Assembly: GCA_964650975.1 (NCBI GenBank)
Contig: CAZYWA010000096.1
Coordinates: forward strand, 13,331 to 19,081
Reading direction: 5' to 3'
Source of the DNA: CAZYWA01 sp964650975 [NCBI: uncultured bacterium]
Lineage (GTDB): Bacteria; JADJOY01
Length of the DNA stretch: 5,751 bases
Shown here piece after piece: positions 1-5,707 of the stretch (the first letter of the stretch is position 1; every line of letters starts with the position of its first letter). The position numbers were made by a program, and so were the translations under genes. The notes beneath the pieces were generated by a model, which did not search any database, had not been told where the DNA came from, and saw only the letters and a program-made list of their open reading frames with translations.

Positions 1-10
1 CGGCGTACGG

Positions 11-71
11 GGGAGAGGTTTGTTGCGGTGCCTCTACCCATCTCGCGGGTCACCAACAACCTCGTTTTCCC
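11..71. other. Long bulged stem-loop
   Basis: The contiguous 17-nt arm at 47-63 (GGGTCACCAACAACCTC) pairs completely with the arm at 15-39, which carries three one-sided bulges: T19, G25-C26 and 31-35. The paired blocks, outside to inside, are GAGG/CCTC, TTGTT/AACAA, GGTG/CACC and ACCC/GGGT, closing on a 7-nt loop at 40-46. A further GGGA (11-14)/TCCC (68-71) block extends it across a 4-nt bulge. This is direct sequence complementarity. Whether it is transcribed, and from which strand, is unknown. It could be part of a small RNA, a 3' UTR element, a leader structure, or a decayed inverted repeat. Confidence 0.4.
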
Positions 72-120
72 GCAGTAGCCCCCCGGCCCTAGTGCGTCAA
101 CTCGAGGTTCCGATGTTTCT

Positions 121-147
121 CGGGGGGCTGTTCCAGCCCCCCACCCC
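121..147 (+). repeat. G6/C6 hairpin repeat, copy 1
   Basis: A perfect 9-bp hairpin has a GGGGGGCTG arm (122-130), a TTC triloop (131-133) and a CAGCCCCCC arm (134-142). The 22 bases at 121-142 are identical and in the same orientation to 5708-5729, and the match continues into a following CCCC with one substitution (A143 versus G5730). No T-tract follows. Copy 2 sits directly after a plus-strand stop codon, so this copy is most simply a transcription-terminator or mRNA 3'-end element for something transcribed rightward from outside the window. It could also act for the minus-strand glycosyltransferase transcript, because such hairpins work in both directions. A dispersed REP-like element is the alternative. 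Confidence 0.55.
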
Positions 148-153
148 TCACGT

Positions 154-203
154 GTCTTCGGGGTCTCCACGAAGACCCCGAGCCCCAACGGGTGCGATTT
201 TTT
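154..203 (+). terminator. Possible plus-strand terminator with alternative hairpins
   Basis: TCGGGGTCT (158-166) pairs with AGACCCCGA (173-181) to form a 9-bp stem with a 6-nt loop. The same bases can instead form GTCTTCG (154-160)/CGAAGAC (170-176), so the two folds exclude each other. Next comes a small hairpin, GC-CCC (182-186)/GGG-T-GC (190-195), then GA and six T residues at 198-203. Hairpin followed by a T-run is the standard pattern of intrinsic termination on the plus strand. On the minus strand the run reads as A, so it would not serve the glycosyltransferase gene. No plus-strand gene is visible in the window to be terminated here, which lowers confidence. Confidence 0.35.
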
Positions 204-222
204 CGGGGCCCCACCGCCGAGG

Positions 223-240
223 CGGCGCGGCAACGCGCCG
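223..240 (-). terminator. Hairpin just after the glycosyltransferase stop codon
   Basis: CGGCGCG (223-229) and CGCGCCG (234-240) form a perfect 7-bp stem around a 4-nt loop, beginning 5 nt after the TAA stop codon of the minus-strand glycosyltransferase. Read on the plus strand the loop is GCAA, a GNRA tetraloop; on the transcribed minus strand it is TTGC. There is no T-tract after it on the minus strand, so it is at best a U-less terminator or an mRNA-stabilising 3' hairpin. Short GC-rich hairpins are common by chance at this composition. Confidence 0.35.
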
Positions 241-245
241 ACCGG

Positions 246-1787
246 TTACGCGGGTCGATTGTCGCGGACGTAGATCTCGATGGTGGGGGAGACGAAGTAG
301 GCGCTGAACATCGGGTCGAGGCGGGTGTAGAGGTCGCGGTTCAGGAAGTCGGCTTCGAAGCGGTGGAGGAGGCGGAAGCCGGCGCGGCCGCGGCGCAGGC
401 GCGGATAGTCGCCGAGCATCATGCGGTTCTGGTGGCGGTAGCCGCGCAGGTAGCTCATCGAGGTGATCTCGACCACGTCGTAGGAGCGGAGCGAATCGAG
501 ATCGAGCGCCTTGCCGTTGGGCACCACGTCGAAGGTGAAGCCGGGGTGGGCGGGCAGCGCCAGGTAGGCCGGATTTCCGACCGCGACCACGCGCAGCTCG
601 GGGCGGACGTGATTCGCCAGCCACTTGGCGACCGAGCTGCGGGTGTCGTGTGAGTACCGCTCGGTGGTCTGGAACGCGAACACCGACGTGTAGACCAGCG
701 CGGCGGCGACGCTCACTCCCGCCACCAGGGCGCGTGCCTTCGATCCGCTCGCGAGCCAGTCGCCCTGCCACCAGCCTGCGCAGGCCGCGAGCGTCACGGT
801 GATGGGCAGGTAGTAGCGCAGCGGGGTGAAGCGGAAGCTCCCCGTCAACGCGAAAAAGCAGACGGCCACCAGCAGCAGCTCGGCCGCTTTCCGCGCGCGC
901 CTGGTGGCAACCCAGAGCGTGCCGGCGATCGACGTGACGTAGAGGGCCAGGCCCATCGAGAACGGAAACGCGGCCACCAGCTGGTAGAGGTAGCGGTGAT
1001 ATTGAGGTCCAGGAGCGGGCATCGAGAAGCCGGGGTGCTGCTGGTGCACGTGCCGGTTCTCGAACGCGAGCGCCTGCAGCAGCTCGCGCAGGTGCAGGAA
1101 GCTGTACGGCGTCACCGCGAAGCACGCGGCGAGCGCCGTGAGCCCCACGATGACGAGACACGTCGCGAGCGCGCGCGGCGGCGGGCGCGCCTTCGCGAGC
1201 GCCACGAGCGGCGCCACCGCCGCGAGCGCGGCCGTGTACTTGCTGCCGACCGCGAGGCCGAGCGCCATGCCGCAGAGAGCCGCGTGCCTTCGCGTCGGCG
1301 CCTGCGACATCCGCACCGATGCCAGGACCACGAGCAAGGTCCAGAAGGTCATCATCACGTCGGTGACCGCGACGTGACTCTCCCAGATGTGATCGGGAAG
1401 CAGCGCCACCCAGAGCCCGGCCAGCGCGGCACCGGCGAGCGGCGCGCCCATCGCCTCGACCGTCAGAAAGGCGAGCGGCGCGGTCAGCGAGCCGTAAGCC
1501 GCGATCACGCAGCGTCCCAGCACGTGCGCCTGCCAGCGCTCGTGAAAGACCCCGAGGCGCGTCAGCGCGCCGTTTCCGAGCGCGATCGTGTAGGCGAGGA
1601 ACGACGGGTAGTTGAGGAACTGCGGATCGGGATCGGCCAGCGAAACGTGGAGCGCGTGCCGCACCACGTAGGTGGTCTCGTCGACGTAGAAATCGTCGCG
1701 CTCGGGAGTTCCCCAGCCGATCCCCCAGAAGCGGAACGCCGCCGCGAGCACCAGCAGCGCGACCAGGATCGAGCGCCGCGGGCTCAT
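246..1787 (-). CDS. Integral-membrane glycosyltransferase, GT39/ArnT-like (PMT family)
   Basis: The product has 513 residues and resembles GT-C fold enzymes that move a sugar from a polyprenyl-phosphate carrier to an acceptor on the periplasmic face of the inner membrane. The first membrane segment (about 6-23) is followed by an extracytoplasmic loop with the family's acidic pair, D36-E37 in YVDETTYV. Other family marks are NYPSF (59-63), LGR at 90-92, SHVAVTD (137-143), GLAVGSKYTA (177-186), TPYSF (226-230) then an FENRHV segment, and FTPLRYYLP (320-328). Many hydrophobic segments run to about residue 372. A soluble C-terminal domain (about 373-513) ends in PTIEIYVRD, as in many relatives. 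The start is uncertain: the ATG lies 17 nt after the DUF2167 stop with no clear ribosome-binding site, while an in-frame GTG at 1808 overlaps that stop as GTGA and adds seven residues (MSVRPDR). Donor and acceptor cannot be read from the sequence. Stop codon TAA. Confidence 0.85.
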   Translation of the reverse strand: MSPRRSILVALLVLAAAFRFWGIGWGTPERDDFYVDETTYVVRHALHVSLADPDPQFLNYPSFLAYTIALGNGALTRLGVFHERWQAHVLGRCVIAAYGSLTAPLAFLTVEAMGAPLAGAALAGLWVALLPDHIWESHVAVTDVMMTFWTLLVVLASVRMSQAPTRRHAALCGMALGLAVGSKYTAALAAVAPLVALAKARPPPRALATCLVIVGLTALAACFAVTPYSFLHLRELLQALAFENRHVHQQHPGFSMPAPGPQYHRYLYQLVAAFPFSMGLALYVTSIAGTLWVATRRARKAAELLLVAVCFFALTGSFRFTPLRYYLPITVTLAACAGWWQGDWLASGSKARALVAGVSVAAALVYTSVFAFQTTERYSHDTRSSVAKWLANHVRPELRVVAVGNPAYLALPAHPGFTFDVVPNGKALDLDSLRSYDVVEITSMSYLRGYRHQNRMMLGDYPRLRRGRAGFRLLHRFEADFLNRDLYTRLDPMFSAYFVSPTIEIYVRDNRPA

Positions 1788-1804
1788 TCGGTCGGGCCGA
1801 ACGC

Positions 1805-2761
1805 TCACGCGGACGGGTCGGATGTCTCCCTGGCCGCCATCGGCGGGTTCTTCTTTCCGCGGCCCGTGAGCTTTTGCAGAAACCCGACCACGCCCAGGGC
1901 CGCCGCGATGATCGCCTTCTTGAAGGCGATGAAGAGCGCCAGGATCTTGCCGCTGAACTTCGCCAGCAACCCCACCTTGGCGATCTTGAGCGCCGCGGCG
2001 CCGGCGCCGCCGGCGATCAGCGCCGCGAGCCCGTACTCGGCCACCTTGTCGTTCTTGGCCTCGAAGTCCTGGTAGCGCGATCCGGTCTTGAAGGTGGTCG
2101 CGGCCAGCAGCTTCGCGGCTTCCGGCTTCGAGGTGGGCAGCCCATCCGGATCGTCGATCAGATTCAGCGACGCGACACCGCGCCGGCCCAGCACCCGCGT
2201 GTTGAAGTTCACGACGTCGTGCTCGCTGGCGCGACCGCGCACCGCCCACACCAGATGGTGGACGTCGCGCTCGTAACGCGGCGGCTCGTCCCAGCCGACC
2301 ACGTCGATGGTCGGGATCCCCCGCTTCTCGCGGATCTCGTTGGCGGCGGCCGTGCCCTTCCGGATCGATTCGAGCAGCCCGTTGGCGTCGAGCTTCTCCG
2401 CGTCGTCGTCCTTGACGTAGCCCTCTTCGTCGTAGGTGACGGTCACCATCCAGCCGCCACCGCGGGTGGTGACGATGGCCAGCAGGTTGTCGCGGCCTGG
2501 GTTTCCCATCTTCTCCATCAGCGCTCGCGCCTCGGGTCCTTCGAAGATCGCGAACCCCTCGGGCAGCTCGAGGCTCAGGTCGTGACCCAGGTCGACGGTC
2601 TTGGGGCCGAACGTCGCCTTGGCGAACGGATCGGGTTTCGCCCCGGGAGCCGGAACGGCAGGAGCCTCCTCGGGAGGATTCTCGGCCCAGACGGGCGCCG
2701 CCCCCCAGGAGAGTACGAATGCGAGCGCCAAAACGAGGCCGCTAGTCGCTGGTTTCCACAT
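1805..2761 (-). CDS. DUF2167 family membrane-anchored protein
   Basis: The product has 318 residues. It has a signal peptide with a hydrophobic core at about 8-25 and a likely cut after VWA (residue 26), then a Pro/Ala-rich linker. The DUF2167 domain follows: VDLGHDLSLELPEGF (56-70), GNP (86-88), GYVKDDDA (114-121), GTAAANEIREKRGIP (136-150), VGWDEPPRY (155-163), HHLVWA (168-173), RVLGRRGVASLN (189-200), SRYQDF (228-233) and DKVAEYGLAALIAGG (238-252). A C-terminal hydrophobic, lysine-bearing stretch (about 242-295) matches the membrane anchor usual in this family. The length is normal and the domain complete. The bulk should lie outside the cytoplasm. The family's biochemical role is, as far as I know, not established. 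The ATG fits the signal peptide, but no Shine-Dalgarno sequence is obvious. It lies 69 nt downstream of the GH31 stop and abuts or overlaps the glycosyltransferase gene, so it is probably co-transcribed with it. Confidence 0.93.
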   Translation of the reverse strand: MWKPATSGLVLALAFVLSWGAAPVWAENPPEEAPAVPAPGAKPDPFAKATFGPKTVDLGHDLSLELPEGFAIFEGPEARALMEKMGNPGRDNLLAIVTTRGGGWMVTVTYDEEGYVKDDDAEKLDANGLLESIRKGTAAANEIREKRGIPTIDVVGWDEPPRYERDVHHLVWAVRGRASEHDVVNFNTRVLGRRGVASLNLIDDPDGLPTSKPEAAKLLAATTFKTGSRYQDFEAKNDKVAEYGLAALIAGGAGAAALKIAKVGLLAKFSGKILALFIAFKKAIIAAALGVVGFLQKLTGRGKKNPPMAARETSDPSA

Positions 2762-2830
2762 GATCGCGAAACGCTAACACGACCGAATTGGGAATTCTTC
2801 CGGGAACCATGAAGGGAGCGGGGCGCGCTC
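2762..2830 (-). other. Gap between the GH31 and DUF2167 genes
   Basis: This 69-nt spacer holds a small hairpin directly after the GH31 stop codon (GAGCG 2816-2820, CGCTC 2826-2830, 5 bp). It also has a patch much richer in A/T than its surroundings (about 2783-2800), containing an imperfect inverted repeat: CCGAATT, then AATTC, a 3-nt bulge and CGG. The hairpin has no T-tract. The A/T patch sits 22-39 nt before the DUF2167 start and could hold a promoter, but I see no convincing -35/-10 pair. Read-through from GH31 and a separate internal promoter are both possible. Confidence 0.3.
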
Positions 2831-5371
2831 TCAATCGAGCGTGGCTACGACCTCGTGCGTGCCCGGACTCACCTCGATCCACAGCGAGCCGAGCGCACCC
2901 GCGTCGGTCGTCCAGCCGGAGCCGGCGGCCTCGAGTTCCGCCACGGTGGCGAATCGCGGGAGCGCCGAGCCGCCCTCGGTGACGCCGCTCGCGCGGGCTC
3001 CGATGCCGAGAACCTCGAACACCGCGCCCGACTGGAACTCGTCCCCGGGCGTGTAATCGAGGGTGAGTGCCTGCGCGTCGAGCCGTTGCGCGAGATGGGT
3101 TTGGTCGAAGAGCGTCATGTCCGACGCGTCGCCCGGCGCGATGCGCGGGTAGAGCACACCGGCCGTCGTCGCGTAGGAGTCGACCCGGGCCGGGTCGGTG
3201 GTGGGCGACATCGAGTCGATCGTCGGTCTCAGGAGCGGCACGATCGCGCCCGCGCGGACGAAAAGTGGCAACGTGTCGAGCGGCGCGTCGATCTGGATGC
3301 GCGTACCTCCGTCATGCGCGGCGCTGGTCCACCAGTCGATCCACGTACCAGGCGGCAGCAAGACATCGCGCTTCACCGCTCCCCGCTCCAGGATTGGCGC
3401 CACCAGCAGATCGTCGCCGAACAGGTACTCGTCGGATGGATGCTCGCCGAGATCGGGATAGGCGAGGCCGACCGGCCGCTCGATCGGGCGCCCGTCGCTC
3501 GCGAGCCGCGTGGCGTAGGTCCACTCGTACGGAAAAAGCCGCAGGTGAAGGCGCGTGTAGGTCCGGTACCAGCCGAGCATCTCTTCGTCGAAGCCGTTCT
3601 GAGGCGTCGGCTGCCAGGCCACGTCGTTGGTGCTGGTGCCGATCTCCATCACGGTCGAAACCGCGGTCTGCTCGAACCAGCGGGTGAAGAGCTCGCGATC
3701 GGGCGGTGAGTGGCGATAGCCGCCGGTGTCGGAGGCGTAGAACGGGAATCCCGACGGACCGAGCGATAGCCCCGCGATCATCGACGCCGGCAGTCCGCCC
3801 ACCGAGCTGTACGTGGAGCCGTCGTGATCGATTCCCACGTCACCTTGCTTCGCGAAGCTCGCGTCGAGATCGCCCGGCCACACGACGCTCACGTTCACCT
3901 GATCGCCGAACGTGCCGTGGCGGCAGAGCAGGAAACCGCCGCTCGCCGGCAGCACCTGCGCGTAGGTGCGGTGATAGAAGAGCTGGAAGCGGCCGTGCAT
4001 GGTGCGCTCGTCGCTGCCGTCGGCGAAGTTCCACTTGTCGCGCACGCCGAGCGCTCCCGGCACGATGTCCTCGCCGTAGTCGAGCTTGAAGCCCTCCTCG
4101 CCCATGTCCGTGTAGCGGTGCAGCAGACTCTGCCACCACGCCGCGGCGTCGGGCTTGGTGAGGTCGATCGGCCGGCCCCAGCCGTTGAAGAGGATGCCGG
4201 TGCGTGGCGGGTAGTAATCGTTCTTCTCCGCGACCGCGCGCAGCTCCGCCGTCGATGGGTCCGATTCGTCGAGGTAAGGCGTGTGCCAGAGCGCCGTGCG
4301 GAAGCCGAGCGCGTGCAGGTGGTCGATCATCGCCTGCGGCCCGGGGAACTGCGGCGGATTGAAGTCGAAGGTGTTGACGCCGGTGGCGTAGGGCCGGTCG
4401 ATCCAGATCGCGCTGGTGGCGAGATCGAGGTCGCGAATGGTCTCGGCGTCGTTCTCGACTTCCGCCTGGTCGCGGTTCTCGTCGCGCCAGATCCAGGGCC
4501 CGAGCGCCCAGCGCGCCGGGAGCAGCGGATAGCCGGTGACGTCGTAGTAGTGCTTGGTCACGTCGAGTGGCTGCTCCGCCGCGAACAAATGGAACGTGAG
4601 CCCCTGGCTCGAGGCCGTACCGGTGCCGAACGTGACCTGCACCAGGTTGTCCTCGGCGCTGGCGACCTCGAAGAGGCCCGGATAGCGGTTCTCGACGAAA
4701 AGACCCCAGCCGCGCGTCCCCACCAGGAACGGCACCGGCACGTGCGCCTCGTTGTAGGTGCTCTCGAACTCGAGACTGGCCTCGAGCTGCATCGCGCGGA
4801 CTTTCCCGCGATGGTTGACCGAGTCGTAGTACTCGCCGAGACCGTAGAAGCCCTCGGTGGAGTCGGCGCGCGGACGCAGACGCAGGAACGCGACCGCCGG
4901 ATTGCCGCTGGTCGGTGTGAGCGTGGCCTCGAAGCGGCCGGGGGCGCGGGCATCGATCGACAGCGTGGCGGTGGCGCCTTCCTCGTAGTCCAGCTCGATC
5001 GTGGCGTGCTCGGTGGTCGAGTCCTGGATCGTGGCGGAGGTGGGCGCGAGCCATCGCAGCCCGCGCGGCTGGTAGAGCGGGTTGCCGAGCCAGTACGGGT
5101 CGTAGTCGAGATCGTCGTCGAGACGGTCGACCCGTCCGAGCTCGAAGGCGTCGCTCGGGAAGCGGAGCAGCGTCACGCCGCCGCGGGCGAGCGTGAGCTC
5201 GCGCGACGACGCGTCGAACCGCACCTGGCCGGCGTCGCCTCCCAGGGAGATGGACGCGGCACCACGGCCCGCTCGATCGCCGCTCCCGCTGCAGGCTGCG
5301 GCGCTCGCGAGCAGCGCCGCGAGCACCCGTTGCGCGAGCCAACCACGTGTTTCCTCTCCGTGGCCGTTCAT
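2831..5371 (-). CDS. GH31 family alpha-glycosidase, predicted lipoprotein
   Basis: The 846-residue product is a retaining glycoside hydrolase acting on alpha-linked sugars outside the cytoplasm. The start is fixed by AGAGGAG 6 nt upstream of ATG 5371. An in-frame ATG at 5428 would add 19 residues before the signal sequence and lacks this support. The N-terminus has a hydrophobic stretch ending ASAAAC, giving a lipidation site at Cys27 with Ser at +2, though Ala rather than Leu at -3 is atypical. The beta-sandwich N-domain (about 45-275) carries GFYGLGE (174-180). The (beta/alpha)8 barrel (about 285-620) begins LLPARWALGPW. The likely nucleophile is D431 in FKLDYGED and the acid/base D501 in VWPGD; FPFYASDTGGY (542-552) is also typical. 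C-terminal beta domains include FGDDLLVAPIL (651-661) and LPLFVRAGAIVP (701-712). DGSDERTMH (451-459) recalls the YicI alpha-xylosidase branch, so alpha-xylosidase is possible, but substrate is undetermined. All catalytic parts are present. Confidence 0.94.
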   Translation of the reverse strand: MNGHGEETRGWLAQRVLAALLASAAACSGSGDRAGRGAASISLGGDAGQVRFDASSRELTLARGGVTLLRFPSDAFELGRVDRLDDDLDYDPYWLGNPLYQPRGLRWLAPTSATIQDSTTEHATIELDYEEGATATLSIDARAPGRFEATLTPTSGNPAVAFLRLRPRADSTEGFYGLGEYYDSVNHRGKVRAMQLEASLEFESTYNEAHVPVPFLVGTRGWGLFVENRYPGLFEVASAEDNLVQVTFGTGTASSQGLTFHLFAAEQPLDVTKHYYDVTGYPLLPARWALGPWIWRDENRDQAEVENDAETIRDLDLATSAIWIDRPYATGVNTFDFNPPQFPGPQAMIDHLHALGFRTALWHTPYLDESDPSTAELRAVAEKNDYYPPRTGILFNGWGRPIDLTKPDAAAWWQSLLHRYTDMGEEGFKLDYGEDIVPGALGVRDKWNFADGSDERTMHGRFQLFYHRTYAQVLPASGGFLLCRHGTFGDQVNVSVVWPGDLDASFAKQGDVGIDHDGSTYSSVGGLPASMIAGLSLGPSGFPFYASDTGGYRHSPPDRELFTRWFEQTAVSTVMEIGTSTNDVAWQPTPQNGFDEEMLGWYRTYTRLHLRLFPYEWTYATRLASDGRPIERPVGLAYPDLGEHPSDEYLFGDDLLVAPILERGAVKRDVLLPPGTWIDWWTSAAHDGGTRIQIDAPLDTLPLFVRAGAIVPLLRPTIDSMSPTTDPARVDSYATTAGVLYPRIAPGDASDMTLFDQTHLAQRLDAQALTLDYTPGDEFQSGAVFEVLGIGARASGVTEGGSALPRFATVAELEAAGSGWTTDAGALGSLWIEVSPGTHEVVATLD

Positions 5372-5377
5372 GAAAGG

Positions 5378-5384
5378 CTCCTCT
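5378..5384 (-). promoter_or_regulatory. Shine-Dalgarno sequence that sets the GH31 start
   Basis: On the minus strand AGAGGAG lies six bases (CCTTTC) before the ATG at 5371. It is one of the two strong ribosome-binding sites in the window. It rules in favour of this ATG over the in-frame upstream ATG at 5428, which would also put an extra 19 residues ahead of the signal sequence. Confidence 0.8.
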
Positions 5385-5395
5385 ACCACAGGACC

Positions 5396-5413
5396 GCTCG
5401 GGGAACACCGAGC
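5396..5413. promoter_or_regulatory. Dyad in the divergent promoter region, possible operator
   Basis: GCTCGG (5396-5401) and CCGAGC (5408-5413) form a perfect 6-bp inverted repeat around a 6-nt spacer. It lies in the 75-nt gap between the divergent GH31 gene (start 5371) and the small coiled-coil gene (start 5447), 24 nt and 33 nt from the two starts. The gap must hold promoters for both directions if both genes are transcribed from it, yet I see no clear -35/-10 elements on either strand. The dyad could be a shared operator or a 5'-leader hairpin. A chance match is quite possible at this GC content. Confidence 0.3.
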
Positions 5414-5434
5414 CGGCCCAACCGACACTGAAAC

Positions 5435-5441
5435 GAGGGGG
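5435..5441 (+). promoter_or_regulatory. Shine-Dalgarno sequence of the small coiled-coil gene
   Basis: GAGGGGG lies 5 nt before the ATG at 5447 (8 nt counted from the GAGG core). It is a strong ribosome-binding site and the main reason to accept this short reading frame as a real gene with this start. Confidence 0.8.
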
Positions 5442-5446
5442 ATCTC

Positions 5447-5701
5447 ATGTCCGACGAATCGGAAGCCGACGTCAAGGCGGAGCTCGAGAAGCTGCGCGCG
5501 GAGAACGAGGCGCTCAAGCGCCGCACCCAGAAGGGGCTCTCGCTCAAGGTGAGCGAGAAGGGTGCCGTGTCGGTCTACGGGATGGGAAAGTTCCCGGTGA
5601 CGCTCTACATGGAGCAGTGGCTCAAGCTGCTCGACATGGCCGAGGACATCCGCGCGTTCATCAGCGAGAACGAGAGCCGGCTCAAGAAGAAGGAAGTCTG
5701 A
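5447..5701 (+). CDS. Small coiled-coil protein of unknown function
   Basis: The product is an 84-residue, highly charged soluble protein with no signal peptide or membrane segment. The N-terminal part (about 6-28) is a short coiled coil: V9, L13, L16, N20 and L23 occupy alternating a/d heptad positions, and the single Asn at an a position is typical of parallel dimers. The compact C-terminal part has SLKVSEKGAVSVYGMGKFPVTLY (beta-like, Gly- and aromatic-rich; 32-54) and then an amphipathic helix, EQWLKLLDMAEDIRAFI (56-72), before a Lys/Glu-rich tail. The SVYG-hydrophobic-GKFPVTLY and QWLKLLDMA stretches feel like a small conserved bacterial family, but I cannot name it and no function is known to me. 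It has a strong ribosome-binding site, G/C-rich third positions, and a hairpin 7 nt after its TGA stop, so it looks like a monocistronic gene. It runs divergently from GH31; there is no direct sign that the two are functionally linked. Confidence 0.82.
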   Translation: MSDESEADVKAELEKLRAENEALKRRTQKGLSLKVSEKGAVSVYGMGKFPVTLYMEQWLKLLDMAEDIRAFISENESRLKKKEV

Positions 5702-5707
5702 GTCTCC

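Larger units (their letters stand above)
1..245. other. Structured intergenic region with no supportable gene
   Basis: No reading frame here has a convincing start, Shine-Dalgarno sequence or codon bias. Plus frame 1 is open from the window edge to a TAG at 76-78 and would encode 25 residues ending VTNNLVFPQ. It could be the tail of a gene to the left, but its third positions are poorer in G/C (about 19 of 25) than the neighbouring genes, so I do not call it. The region is dense in inverted repeats: 11-71, 122-142, 154-181, 182-195 followed by T6, and 223-240. It lies downstream of the minus-strand glycosyltransferase gene. If a plus-strand gene or small RNA enters from the left, this would be a convergent terminator zone. 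If a minus-strand gene starts beyond position 1, it would be that gene's leader. The window edge prevents a choice. Confidence 0.6.

Noticed and set aside
99-114. A GAGGTTCCGATG stretch faintly like a tRNA T-arm.
   Set aside because: There is no matching acceptor or anticodon stem and no cloverleaf can be drawn around it.
1-142. A riboswitch or attenuator reading of the left-edge structures.
   Set aside because: No plus-strand gene follows before the convergent gene, and no known aptamer core is recognisable. It is kept only as a structural observation.
148-1161. A 337-codon minus-strand frame over the end of the glycosyltransferase gene.
   Set aside because: It is an out-of-phase shadow made of Arg/Pro/Ala repeats, extending into the hairpin-rich intergenic region.
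1995-2010. A perfect 16-bp palindrome, GCGGCGCCGGCGCCGC.
   Set aside because: It lies in the Gly/Ala-rich membrane part of the DUF2167 gene and is explained by GGC/GCC/GCG codons.
1788-2249. The glycosyltransferase frame stays open upstream to an ATG at 2249, giving a 667-residue reading frame.
   Set aside because: The added part overlaps the well-supported DUF2167 gene in another frame, is Arg/Gly-rich low-complexity sequence, and precedes a natural N-terminal membrane segment.
996-2812. Two long plus-strand open frames (996-2075 and 1874-2812) over the glycosyltransferase and DUF2167 genes.
   Set aside because: Both are antisense to recognised families, rich in Arg/Glu/His, and lack start signals.
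3840-5408. A 522-codon frame on the minus strand in another phase over the GH31 gene.
   Set aside because: It is an out-of-phase shadow of GH31 with Arg/Ala/Pro-rich composition and no recognisable motif.
3824-5431. A 535-codon open frame on the plus strand opposite the GH31 gene.
   Set aside because: It is antisense to a gene with complete GH31 motifs, and its product is Arg/Val/Glu-rich without domain features. Long antisense frames are common in high-GC codon usage.
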